Shown here: in pieces, positions 11,641-22,576 of the stretch
How positions within the stretch are numbered: position 1 is the stretch's first letter
How the letters are laid out: each line of letters starts with the position of its first letter
Assembly (NCBI RefSeq): GCF_029227915.1
Contig: NC_079881.1
Span: 20,499,501-20,559,500, forward strand
Length of the DNA: 60,000 nt
Origin: Hydractinia symbiolongicarpus
Lineage: Eukaryota > Cnidaria > Hydrozoa > Anthoathecata > Hydractiniidae
Direction: 5' to 3'
Program-made: the position numbers and the translations under genes
The notes under the pieces: generated by a model
What the model saw: only the letters and a program-made list of their open reading frames with translations
Told to the model about the DNA's origin: nothing
The model's database searches: none

Positions 11641-13666
11641 AAATTGAGCAATCTCTTTCTCTTTTTCTTGTTTGTAAAGTGGATAAATAAAATTTATTTT
11701 TTACGTAGGTTATTTTACTTTATCGTAAATATTTTAACATAAGCACTTTTCAGCATAATCTTCGCGAGTATTATATCATTTCAACAGGTTCTCAACGACG
11801 AGACTAGCTTTTTGTGAGTTTCTAAAAGTGTTTAAGTACATAGCGTTATTATATATTTTACTGTTGTACGAATTTTTTTTTTTTTTTTTTAACTTCATGT
11901 TATAGCATTCAACTACTGTAATTAACTTTGTTCAAGTAAAAAGATACCTATCTCATCTCTATCTCTATTTAAGTAAACTTTTTTTATGACGTATGGGTTT
12001 TTTTTGTTCTGATATATAAAAGAGATAACAGGCGCTGGAAATATGAATCTTCCAATTCTTTAATCGACGTAAAAAGTAACAATTGCACAATTTTATTCCG
12101 ATGATTCGTTCTAAAAATTGGGCAGGAACTGCGATTTGCTGATCATATATTTGTCCATGATTGTTGATTCAATACACAAAACAAATTAGACATTATAGTG
12201 TATCTCTCACTTGTTTATAGAATATTTTGTCGTCTGTACATATGGTTTCGAATAAAAGAAAAGGCATTTTAGGAATTTGGGAACAACATTTGGATATTTC
12301 CTAAATCATGATTAGGGATATTTATGAAGACGCATGACGGTATCTTTGTGTTTAAGTGCACACAAAAATATAAAAAAATTCAAATAATTGAATTGAAAAC
12401 AAGGTTAAGTTTGTAGTTGTATGCGTCTTTGACGTCTTTCATGTTGAAGATAATGCTAAATTTTGGCTTGCAGGACATTTTACTTTGGCGATAGTAAACC
12501 GTTGTAATAAGCTATCGCCAGAAAAATAGCTGATTAAGGCAACATTTACTGTAACAAGAAAATTCCTTACGAACAATTAGATCATGGTAGCAATAACATA
12601 TCATTGCCAAATTTAGCTTAAGATCTTCTCGCTTTAATTTTTATCACCCATTCTCGGGTGACAAGTTCATATAAGAGCACGATAATAAAGAGTGTTTATA
12701 GCATCACCAGAAGCCACAGTTTTCGCTCTTCACAGAAAACAATCCAGTTTTTTTGGTGATATTTAAAGCTTTGCGTTCGGTAGATGTTACTTCAGGCCAG
12801 TACAGATGATACATTTTAGTTATGAATCTCCCAGGATTTTCACAAGCAGTGAAAAAGTTGTCTGGAGGATAAACAGTCTATAGTATGTGACTGTAAATTT
12901 GACTTCAGACTTTAGATATAATGTATTAAAAAATTTTGAAATAGTGCTGTCGCACTCCGTTATTTTATCAGCAAATTTAAACATTTTTGGTATGTATGTC
13001 TTGGTTATCTTAAATAAACACTATCCCATTTTTGGGAGGTTTTTACATATTGCGAAAGTGAGCTTTTCCTTCAAAATACCTATGTCTACTTTTTAATTCC
13101 TTTCTTTCTTCAATTATTCCGTCATGAAGGGGGACTAAAAATAAAATGATGTTGTAAAAATTAAACAGAGGTACCCCTGCCATTTTTCATTAACAGAAAA
13201 GAATTGAGTTGAGTAATCTATGATTTTTTTACCATTTGCTCACTTTCTAAAAGTTTGATTGTTAAAAGAACATTTTTTCATGCCCTTTCTTTTTCAGCAT
13301 GCTACCAATCATGATTCAGCTAGTTAATCATATTAAAAAAGTTTCTTTAAAATTAGGATGGTTTCCTCCTTATTATTTTAATTTTCTTCAGACACGTCAA
13401 TTATGAATTTTGAGTTCGCAGTCTATAACCTTGTAACAACATCGTTCCATTTTATTGCTATCAGATAATTTAATGTCATAAACTTTATTTCGTGTTCTTG
13501 TCGAACCCATTATGAAAGTACACATGTAATATCTGGTGCTAAGAGAGTTGTTTATGACTAAAAAACAAGAAGTTAAACTGACTTCGCTTTCCCTTCTTTA
13601 CCTCAAGTCTCGTCTAGTGGACAGCACAGTTTCGTTAGTTTGAAAAGAGATGAAATTTAATGGTTA
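11641..13666. other. Intergenic, no gene recognised
   Basis: AT-rich, with a T-run at about 11873-11890. The 69-codon ORF at 12887-13096 is unremarkable. The fragment ATAAGAGCACGATAATAAAG near 12671 resembles ATAAGAACATAATAATAAAG near 56834, suggesting a low-copy dispersed repeat. Confidence 0.5.
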
Positions 13667-13809
13667 TCTATATTATAATGCCCGTAATGTCTGTTCGTCC
13701 GTCTGTCTGTCACTCAAAATGGTAGCTTAGCTGCGCAATAGTGAGAAGCACGCAATGCGGTATAAAAAGCATAGGCGAACCCGTGGATTTTCCACGGGCT
13801 AACGACTAG
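13667..13809 (+). mobile_element. Mini-Helitron (non-autonomous), 143 bp, complete
   Basis: The element starts with TC (TCTATATTATAATGCCCG) directly after an A at 13666 and ends with CTAG (13806-13809) directly before a T at 13810, exactly the A|T insertion context of Helitrons. A perfect 8-bp hairpin, CCCGTGGA (13780-13787) / TCCACGGG (13791-13798) with a TTT loop, ends 7 nt before the CTAG, which is the canonical Helitron 3' terminator. It has no terminal inverted repeat, no target duplication and no coding capacity, so it must be mobilised by a RepHel protein encoded elsewhere. Related diverged pieces lie at 60-310, 43367-43440 and 57905-57985. Confidence 0.85.
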
Positions 13810-15071
13810 TGTTTCTTAAAACTATATCCTGATTATATCTTATCTTTTTCCACTATATACGCAAGATAGAGAAAGTTTTATCATGTAGAAGAAAGTTTTA
13901 TTGAAATTTAAATTAGGAATTCTTTGCGTGGTTGTATACATGTCAGGAATGGAGGAATATTATAACAGATAAGATTTATTGAAGTAATTACATTATAAGG
14001 TTAAATGAGGCTACATTTTGCACATGATAGATCAATCTGGTTAAAAATTAATTTGGAGCGATTCCATTTCCAACACACGCAAAAATGTAATTAGTTCTGA
14101 TTTCAGGTGAAAATACTTAACCTATTTCACTGCAAACATGGTTGATCTCTTATCAGCGTACCTATTTTTATCCATTCCAACTTGATCTTTCCATAGTGTG
14201 TTTGCTATCTGTCTGTATCACAACCTGGGTTTCTCTGAAGAGAAATCCCAACCTTCTCTTTAAACGTATTTCGCGTTTCGTTCGTTATATTAATAATAAT
14301 AATAAAAAAAACAGTTCTTAAACAGATATAAAGTACTTAGCCATACAGGAGTCATGATATTCCCTCAGGGATCAGAACTATGGCAGTCAAAAAAAATGAG
14401 TCATGATTAGTCCAAAAAATGTTTTGACTCTACATTTATATTTTACTTGGATTTACAAAAGATTTTTGCTGTCAATGACGAGAATTTACCCTGTGCAATC
14501 TTGGGATTGTGGGTGATTATGGGCGTGTTATGGGCTTCAACTGTCGCATGGATTTCTTATTCAATTTGGATAGAACCAGCAAATGTATAGTTAGAAAATA
14601 TTTTATTTTTTCAAGCTCTACTCGCCAGATAAATATTTAAATTTATTTTTTAAATGAGTGCATATGATTGTATACTAATTGTGAAACCCTAACTCGGGCG
14701 TTTATTCCGGTATGAGCGATTATTCAGAGGGGAGGCGTTTATTGGTACTTATTAACTGGGTGGCATTTAATACGACTAGGGGCTATTATTTATTCGTAGG
14801 CGTCAAGTCGATTATAAACAGTGTATTGGTATATGTAGGTGACGATGCATCTTTCTGATTTTTTTCTTTGTGGTATACCTAACTTTGACCTTACGACAAT
14901 ATGAATGAATAAAAATGATTTTTATAAATTAAAAAGTTACGCTTCCTGAAAAAGAACACGACATTAGAATCTGATGAATAATTGTGGTTTCAACCATCTT
15001 AGCAATGAAAAATATAATGGTGCGTAATCACGAATTTCAAATCAAAGGAGCGTCAAAGCTTAGTTTTTTAT
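13810..15071. other. Intergenic, dispersed-repeat fragment
   Basis: Contains the second copy (about 14000-14110) of the dispersed repeat also seen near 9420-9545. No coding region or RNA gene is recognised. Confidence 0.4.
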
Positions 15072-15217
15072 GATGGTGTATTGGTAGCGCATTCGACTTG
15101 TAATCAAAAGGTTTCAGGCTTGAGTCCCCACTTCAACGCACTTTAAAAGTAGTGTTGTCAGCCCATTTAGTGCCATCTAAGGACGTTGAAACAATCGGTT
15201 ACTTACCTACCTACCTT
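15072..15217 (+). mobile_element. tRNA-derived SINE, copy 1 (internally deleted)
   Basis: The head GATGGTGTATTGGTAGCGC with ACTTGTAATC and the B-box-like GGCTTGAGTCCCC is tRNA-like (A box TGGTAGCGC, anticodon-loop-like CTTGTAA). The body GTTGTCAGCCCATTTAGTGCC is shared with the copies at 38300-38510 and 49318-49577. The middle of the body is missing after GTGCCATCTA, and the copy resumes with GGACGTTGAAAC and a 3' tail of ACTTACCTACCTACC. It is not a functional tRNA because the acceptor and anticodon stems do not pair. Confidence 0.75.
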
Positions 15218-16348
15218 TTAATGCATTTTATTTTGATAGAAACTTAGTTTGCTTAACTGTATTCATATTATTCGATACATGTACCCTCTATAAGATCTCT
15301 AGTTATATCCATCCGTTATACCAATTTAGAGATTTCCTTATAAAATTATCAGTAAATCTAGTCGGTTCTCTTAGCGCCCCAAAACGATGAGGCAAGACGA
15401 TGCTTATAAGGTATGCAATAGATTGATACCGCTGTAAACAGTGCAATTTATTGAAATAATTGTTTGGGTGTTTATTAAAACTCAGTTTCAAATTCAGAAT
15501 TTTACACCTTTCAGATTACCACACTCTCATACTAGCACTATTCTGGGGGTAAATGTGTATGTTTAGGTCAAGCAGTTACACATTTTAAATCATCTTGAGA
15601 GTATGTAACCCACATTGCTCGAGTTATTCTGTCAAAGGTGATAAAACATTTACTCATCTGTTAAAGGAAAACTTCCATCTTCTAACGATGATTTTGATAA
15701 GTTGTAATACCATCCTAAAGTGTATTAGGATTTGGAATTGGTTTCACACGAGTGAAGGGAAAAAACTATGGCTACACATCTAGGATTACTGCCAATAGAG
15801 CATTTCAATGAAATGAAAAGGTATTTTTAATATGGAGAATCATATCAGGAGGTATCAAAGTAATAAAGTTTGCTATATATTTTTGGGTAACACGTCAACG
15901 ATAAGGACTAATATTAGAGTAGTATCAAATAATTTATTTTTTTAATACAACAAAATAAACCATATGACTAACATAAATAAAGGTTAACAGGAAAAAGTAT
16001 TACCACCAACCAGCTTAAAACCCCATGTAATAAGTTTCATAGGAAGACATAGCAAGAGTCGGTATAATTTAAAACCACAGCCATTGATAAAAGCGTCATA
16101 AGTCTAACGTAACGGACATGGTTTTAGCAAAACTCATTGCCTGCACCATTAAATTGAGAAGCTTTAAAGAGAAAGATAATTTTGTCGCCCCTAGTTAAGA
16201 TGGTTAAGTCGCAGTTAATTGTGTGGTAAGGGCTATCAACTATGTGGGTAGGTGTTTTAATTTTTTGTGGTTAGAAAATATGCTATAATTCATCCATCCT
16301 ACATGCAACACGTAACTTTTATTGGAACTGAGAAAAAGTATAAATAAG
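15218..16348. other. Intergenic, no gene recognised
   Basis: Short ORFs on both strands at 15303-15491 and 15595-15783 have no recognisable domains. The last 40 bases before 16349 include AGTATAAATAAG immediately upstream of the ATG of the next gene; this is too close to the start codon to be a convincing TATA box. Confidence 0.45.
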
Positions 16349-17290
16349 ATGGAAGATTTTGATTTTTATCATTGCAAGCAAGAGCAACTCAACAGCGACA
16401 TCTCTTCAAATCAACCTTATATCAAGGATGAAGGTAAGATTATTTAAATATCAATATTAGTCACCATTGATCAGAAATACAATACAATTAATTTATGTTC
16501 TAAATGAGTTATACACTAAGTTGATCTATGATGGTCTTGAGGTGCTTCTTCAAGTTGAACTTAAGGTGCTTCTTCAAGTTAAGCTTAATCCTTCTGGATA
16601 ATTCACAATTTTTGCTGCCATCGAAATACAAAAGCAATTTTTTACATAAAATATATCCTGTTTTAGATAATCACCTTTCTTTGCCTGATAATGTTGAAGT
16701 CAGCGATCGGTATGGTATGGAAGAAGAACAACAAAAATTCAGCAACTGTTGAATACAACTCACTTCCTGCCATCAAATTAAAGAAAGTCAACCCAGAGTC
16801 TCTTACTGCAAAAGATTTCAAAGCGATTATGACAAAAAATGCTAAAACAACGTCAATGGTTTCGACAGCGATAAATACAACAACGACGACAAATACAACG
16901 ACGGCGGCAAAAACAACAACGACGAAAAACAAATCAGGAACAAAAACAACAACAACAAAAGATGCGCAGAAACCGTTTCTAAAAATCAAAAATACCCAAA
17001 ACAAAGTATCTTCAAGAGAGAATAATGAAAAAGGAAAAGAAAAAAGGGTACAAATACCTCAATCGCTCTTCAAAGCATTCTTACCACTTATGAAATATGT
17101 TTTAAAAAAATCCAGACAAGCCATCGAATACAAAACAATGGAAAAGAAAAAAGGCAATATTTTTGCGGTACCTATTTTTCCATCACCTGGCAACGCGTTT
17201 TGCAGAGAATTTTGTTATGTGTGCGTGGTTTCATTTGATTTTTTTTGTCACGAATGTGTAATTATTGAGCCAGACTGCAATTGTTGCTAA
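16349..17290 (+). CDS. Unrecognised two-exon gene, Thr/Lys-rich with Cys-rich C-terminus
   Basis: Exon 1 (16349-16433) encodes 28 residues beginning MEDFDFYHCKQEQ and ends at a good donor (GAAG|GTAAGA) in phase 1. Two acceptors are possible. Using 16667 (CCTGTTTTAG|ATAATC) gives a short product ending FSNC at a TGA at about 16750. Using 16704 (GAAGTCAG|CGATCG), 37 nt further on, enters the long frame without a stop and gives about 224 residues to 17290. The long product has a threonine-rich low-complexity stretch with many ACA/ACG codons (about 16860-16965), a lysine-rich middle (VQIPQSLFKAFLPLMKYVLK), and a C-terminus with nine Cys residues in the last 31 positions, ending CNCC. AATAAA at 17514-17519 could serve polyadenylation. 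No family is recognised. The gene may be lineage-specific, or the long frame may be fortuitous. Confidence 0.5.
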
Positions 17291-20251
17291 CTTACTCCTC
17301 TGGATCATATGTTTATTTTGTTGCCATTATAAAAATTATTTATTTCTGTCACATTAAGATTTGTTTTTTGTTTTTGTTTTTTTATAATATTTGTTAATAG
17401 ATTTGCACTAAAATATCTTATTTAACTTAAATTTATTTTTATTTAAAACACGAAGCTGGCCTTGGTGAACTATTGTAAATATAAAACTGCTTGGAAATTA
17501 TATACTGTTGCAGAATAAACGTATTGTTAACACAACATCCAATTGTGTTTATTTTTCAGTTAGCATTTTGTCCTAAACTGACCTTCACAGCACAAAAGGA
17601 CACCTTGAAATTTTATTTAAAACAAAATAAATAAAAATGATCAAATTATGCGCAAGAAAACAGATTTTTTTACATTGATCAAACACTTGTGTATAATATG
17701 ACGGCTGTAATCGAAAAAAATGATGAATTGGAAGATAACGATTCAAACTTCTATATCCGGCTATTAACGCTTTATTACTTGTGTAAAATGATTTGCCACG
17801 ATAATGTTGGATTGTGCAACACACGGTTTTTCATAAACACAAATCGTCTACTTGAATGCCAGAAGTGTTTATTTTTAATTGTCATGTATCAAACGGTGAT
17901 AGAAAATGGACATGGAGAAGATAAATTGACCTTTTGCTAAAATATGATTTTATAAGCTATATATTCCGAGCCCTGTAAACTTAAATATATTAGCTTGAAC
18001 AGGATACAGTTTTGAACCTCCCTGAAACGAACATCTTTATGACAACATAAAGTTTTCCGTAACATACCTTACAACAGCTACACAACCTCATGTAGAATAA
18101 TATTTGATTCTTCCTTTATCCAGTCAATCTAGTTTTCATCCATACTCCAAATTTTGTTAATTATTTTGCTGGTTACATCTGCATTTAAGTATTACCCCTG
18201 TAGTCTTAAAAAGATCTTGACGTCTCCGATAGAGCTTACATCCGTTCGGGTGCAACAATGTTTCTGTAGAACAACAACATGTCAAGTGAGTCTATTAATT
18301 TTATTCCTTTTCGCTTCACGAAAGACCACTGTAGTTGCATTAATGAATGTATAGAGCGGCATTCCAGGAGAATATTACAGATGTGCTGATTCATATTATC
18401 CCCCACCTCTTAACTGAAACCACAGTTCGTAATGGCAATTCAATTTCCTGAATATTAATTAAATTGATTTATGTACAACAAACCTGTTATGTTTACTCTT
18501 AATTTTCTTCTAATATCCAACGTTACAGTATCTGTGTTTGTGCGTGTTTTTTTAGCGACGCAAGAATACGCCCACTATTTAAACCCAGTAAATTATTTCT
18601 TGCTTGTACATATTTTTCTTAACAAACCTAAGCAGAGCATTTTATACCGGCGTGGTCTGGATTTGAAGGACAATTTTTGCACCCCTTCTACAGAGTTTAT
18701 GCTTATTTATTGTATCATCTCCTAATCTATCTTTACAAACATTTGTTCTGGCATAGTACAGATATTCACTTAATCTTCTTCAAATCATCCTTCTTTGGCG
18801 ATGCACCTATGCGACATTTCCGCCCTAGTTTGAATTTGTCTCATGTAAAAGCAACAAGAACTGAAGCGGTTTGAACACTCACACAACACTGTGATGATAA
18901 AAAATTAAAATGTATTTATTAAAATATAAAATATACAGTGATAAAATTTGGTATAAAATGTTAAGGCACAAGCTTAGAGAAAGAGATGATGACAAATTGA
19001 ATCATATTAAAAGTTGTGACTATTTTTCGATAACTGAGATAATTGTCAACATACAGTAAATCAAAATAATCATTTCAAGACAATGAACACCCTCATTTGA
19101 TGCGAGATTTCTCGAAATTCGAATAGAATATGTATCTACTGATTTCATTTTTTTGGGTATACTATATAAAGTTACAGGATAATAAGAAAACAACAAAAAA
19201 ACGCTGCTATACGCAAAAAAATAACACATAAACAAAAAACTTTTGGTCAATATAGCGCGCTATTTGTCGTGGCTTTGATTTTGATACTATTCGCGCCCCT
19301 TTCAACTTTTCGTTACCACCGTGACAGAACGCAGCCCATACCAAATCACACATTTCTACGAATGTGTAAAACACAAAATGTATAGAAATTAAATGCCCTA
19401 AACCAAGTCATGTGACATCACGGACATACAATATTATCTTAATCACCTTCTATATCCTCTCCGTATTTAAATGACGAATCTGATGATTTATATAGTACAT
19501 TGCATTTTTATTGGTTTTCACAACCATCATTAAGACATGGTGACCAGGTTGTGCATGGCATTATTAAAGCGCACAACATTTTGCGGCACTCGCAATACAC
19601 GGCAAGAGATGGTAGCCACTAAAACGTCCATGAGTGGCTTTGGCAGGTTTCCAATCAATAGAATAAGATTATTCACAACTACCTTAAAGAAAGACAGTGT
19701 TTGCCGAAAAAACGCTTGCTGTTCAACCTTAGAAGAAGAAATTAAATTCTCGCGAATATGGTAATTCAAATAACTTCTGATAATATGTTTCAATGGATGT
19801 AACAAAACAGTCTTTCTTCTTGATGCGAAAATACGTAAAAACGGAACCGGATTCTAAATCGTAGCTATCTGTATGAAGTATTATTATATCCAAAGGGCAG
19901 TTAACGTAGGAATAATAAAAATGTTTTTTTAAAGATTATTGCCTGTGTCTTTTCGGCAAACAGATGTTCTAGTTTTCTTCAATCTTGTCCGTTTTTTACT
20001 CCGTTTTATTTAATACGTTCCAATTCCTTTGTATGCATATATCGATCATAGCATTTTTGATCATCGATTTTGCTGCATTTCAGGGGAGCTATGTTCTCTT
20101 TGTCCTGTCGGATTTCTCTAAAAATTAAAACAGACGAAGTTATACTGTTTGTGTCAAAAGAACATTTAAAGATTGTCTTTTTTTGAGGAGTCCTCTTGGA
20201 GTATAAATATTCTTGCGTAAAAAATAGCATAGATCTTTTGTGAAATGCATA
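17291..20251. other. Intergenic, only short unassigned ORFs
   Basis: Open frames at 17689-17940 (+), 18471-18725 (+) and 19530-19805 (-)/19537-19764 (+) show no domain, signal or splice support. The 19.5-19.8 kb stretch is open on both strands; its minus-strand product is leucine/valine-rich (NNLILLIGNLPKPLMDVLVA), but I do not recognise it. No RNA gene or large repeat is seen. Confidence 0.4.
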
Positions 20252-20600
20252 CAGTCGATGTTCGATACCTCGAATACCCGTATGTCGAACTTTTCCCTTA
20301 TTTTTCGAACAAAAACATTTGATTTTATAAAAAGTTCCAATAATATATAAAACACATTTACAATTTGGATTTCTTGAATCCTCCTCATTTTAAAAATGGC
20401 TACCAAGCAGAATTAAATTTAGTAACAAATACATACTTTTAACCATATATTCTATCTATTTTTATGTTCCTCGTTTTCGGCTAAACGATCTAAACAACAG
20501 CGCAAACAAACTTGAAAGGTCGGCGAAAAGTTGACTGTCTTTTATCTTGACCTTTCGGTATTTCGAACTTTTTCGTCGGTCCCCTGTCCCCGTAAAACTC
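20252..20600. mobile_element. Degenerate Tigger-like terminus
   Basis: After a TA at 20250-20251 the sequence CAGTCGATGTTCGATACC, then CTCGAATACCCGTATGTCGAAC, has the same design as the termini of the neighbouring TIR elements (CAGTCGACG... followed by repeated TCGAA-containing units and a GGTCCC box). At 20560-20600 GGTATTTCGAACTTTTTCG leads into GGTCCC, another terminus-like segment. No intact right end with TA was found, so this is probably an older element broken by deletion or by the adjacent insertion at 20652. Confidence 0.35.
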
Positions 20601-20651
20601 GGAAAAAATAAACATGTCAATTTAAAAGTACAAAGATTCAAATTAGAAATA

Positions 20652-21200
20652 CAGTAGACGTCCGTTAATTCAAATGCCGTTTAATTCGAACTTTCCGTTA
20701 TTTCAAACAAATTGCCAAGTCCCTTGAGTTTGGTTTAATAAAGTCTTATGTTTTGAGCTGCTTAATTCGAACTCCGCTAATTCGAACATTTCGCTAATTC
20801 GAACAATCTTTTAGTACCAAGGTTGCATTATGCTCGTTAATTCGAAATTTTGTGTATCGATAAATAAAATCTTATGGGAAAATAAAAAAAACGTTTTCAT
20901 TTTTATTCATTTTTGTTGCATCAATGGTGGCAAAATTTCTTTCAATTTATCAATTAAATTGCCATTTCCAATAAAATGAAGTTTACATGGAATTTGGAGG
21001 CCTTGCCCATCGCCAAGCAAACAACGTTAAAAGATTTTTAAAAAAAGTTGTAGTAAAGTTGTAATAAAGTTGTATTAGCATAAAACCTTTAAACGTTTAT
21101 TAAAATTCTTGTTTTTTCTGAACTTCCGATAATCCGAACATTCGTTAATTCGAACAAATAATTTAGTCCCTTGCGTGTTCGAATTAACGGACGTCTACTG
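20652..21200. mobile_element. Tigger/pogo-like TIR element A, 549 bp
   Basis: The left end CAGTAGACGTCCGTTAATTC and the right end GAATTAACGGACGTCTACTG are perfect inverted repeats flanked by TA on both sides (20650-20651 and 21201-21202), the target duplication of the Tc1/mariner-pogo superfamily. The terminal TTAATTCGAAC-type unit is repeated several times inside both ends. There is no transposase. A fragment of a HIRAN-like ORF is present on the minus strand (20907-21014), so this is a deletion derivative of a larger element rather than a simple MITE. Confidence 0.9.
20907..21014 (-). pseudogene. C-terminal fragment of a HIRAN-like transposon ORF
   Basis: The minus-strand frame reads GDGQGLQIPCKLHFIGNG and then NLIDKLKEIL before a TGA at 20907. 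It aligns with the end of the intact ORF at 23527-23886 (GDGEGMQVPCNLTFIG, then IEILKKH) and with the copy at 57180-57389 (GDDKGMRIPCLLGFSGNG). The N-terminal two thirds of the domain are missing; similarity stops just upstream of the GD. Confidence 0.7.
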
Positions 21201-21871
21201 TACCAAACAGTAGTGAAAATATTTTTTTTTAACCCGTCGTATTTACAATTAAAAATTACCGTCATATTTTCAGAAATAATGAAGGTTTATTTGGTCGAAT
21301 TAAATGTTTGTTTTTTAAACTTAGAACGAAAATGAGCATGGCCAGTGAGGTGAAATGTATGTAGAGAGAGATCTTTCGGGTATTTAGAATCCCCCCCCCC
21401 CCCCCTCCCTCCAAAAAAATGACATTTTTCAGACTTTTTTTGGCTCTCAGCGCCCTGACTATGCACCATTCATAGGTGTTCAAGATCAGAAGTGACGTCA
21501 TTTTGATAAATTGATATATTTAATCTTGTTCTTATTTTGTTTCTTCTGACCAATATATTTCTATAGTAACATCTAAAATTATTTCTGACATTTCATTTCT
21601 AACTTTAGGTTTGTACCATCGGACGACAAAGTTGATTCTCTTTTTCATAAGAACCAAGAAATTTGGGTAAGATGTTTATCATTTTACAGTACGTTACACC
21701 TTTTGAGACCTAAAAAGCTCTCGGACGTCGGACGAGATGTTTATTATTTTCACATTTTGTTCCTAAGATTATCAGAGAGAAAAGGGATGTTAGGGACGAA
21801 GATGGTTCTCCAAATGTTTTTTTTTCGATACCTTGTTGCGATTATTTTCTATTATTTTCTATCTTTTCATT
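21201..21871. other. Spacer with C-tract and a possible orphan exon
   Basis: A C tract runs from 21391 to about 21412. Positions 21609-21666 are bracketed by a 3'-splice-like ACTTTAG and a donor-like TTTGG|GTAAGA, and one frame reads FVPSDDKVDSLFHKNQEIW. This could be an exon of an unrecognised gene or part of the Penelope-like remnant that follows. Support is weak. Confidence 0.3.
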
Positions 21872-22576
21872 GTCTACGAAACCCCGTGTAAGGATTGTGA
21901 TGCTATTTATGTCTGTGAAACAAAACGAATATTTAAACAACGTGTGCAAGAGCACAAAAGAGGCGTACACAGCGCAGATACAGACAAAAATGAGATTGCG
22001 GACCATAGCTGGAAAAATGATCATGTTATTGACTTGGACAATAAAAAGATCATAGACCGAGAGTTTGGTTGGACAGCAAGAAAAGTAAAAGAAACCATAA
22101 ATAGTATAGACAGAAGTACAGTCGACGCTCGTTATCTCGAACTCCCAAGGGACCGAAAGAAAAGTTCGAGATAGCGAGCGTTCGAGATAGCGGAGGTTCG
22201 ACATAACGAGCGTATTTCATGAAAAGTTCGAGATAACGAGTTTTTCGAAATTTTTTGAAATTTTCAGAAAAGGGCAAGGGTCAGTAGTTCGGTCATAAGT
22301 ATCTGTGGGCAAGCTTTTAAAATTAAAATTCACCTGAATTAAGGGTACTTGAAGGAACTGTTTGGTCAAGAAAGGGAAATGGATAATAAAGAAAACAGCA
22401 TTTTGCGTACATGTATACTTATTGTTGATTACATCACGGGCCGAGAGATCAGCAGGAATAATGGTATCGTCAATGGCACGCAGTTGTGTGAGATCTTTCT
22501 CCAGTTGTTTAAATGGATCATCAATATCATCAGTTGCATTCTGTTGAGCTTTCTTGGAAAGCTTTGATTTCTTGAA

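Noticed and set aside
16663-17004. Minus-strand ORF rich in Val and Phe
   Set aside because: Antisense shadow of the Thr/Lys-rich plus-strand frame.
19530-19805. Overlapping ORFs on both strands
   Set aside because: Neither product resembles a known family, and there is no splice or start context; left as unassigned sequence.
22349-22567. Plus-strand 72-codon ORF in element B
   Set aside because: Antisense to the C-terminal tail of the transposase (the DDPFKQLEKDL region).
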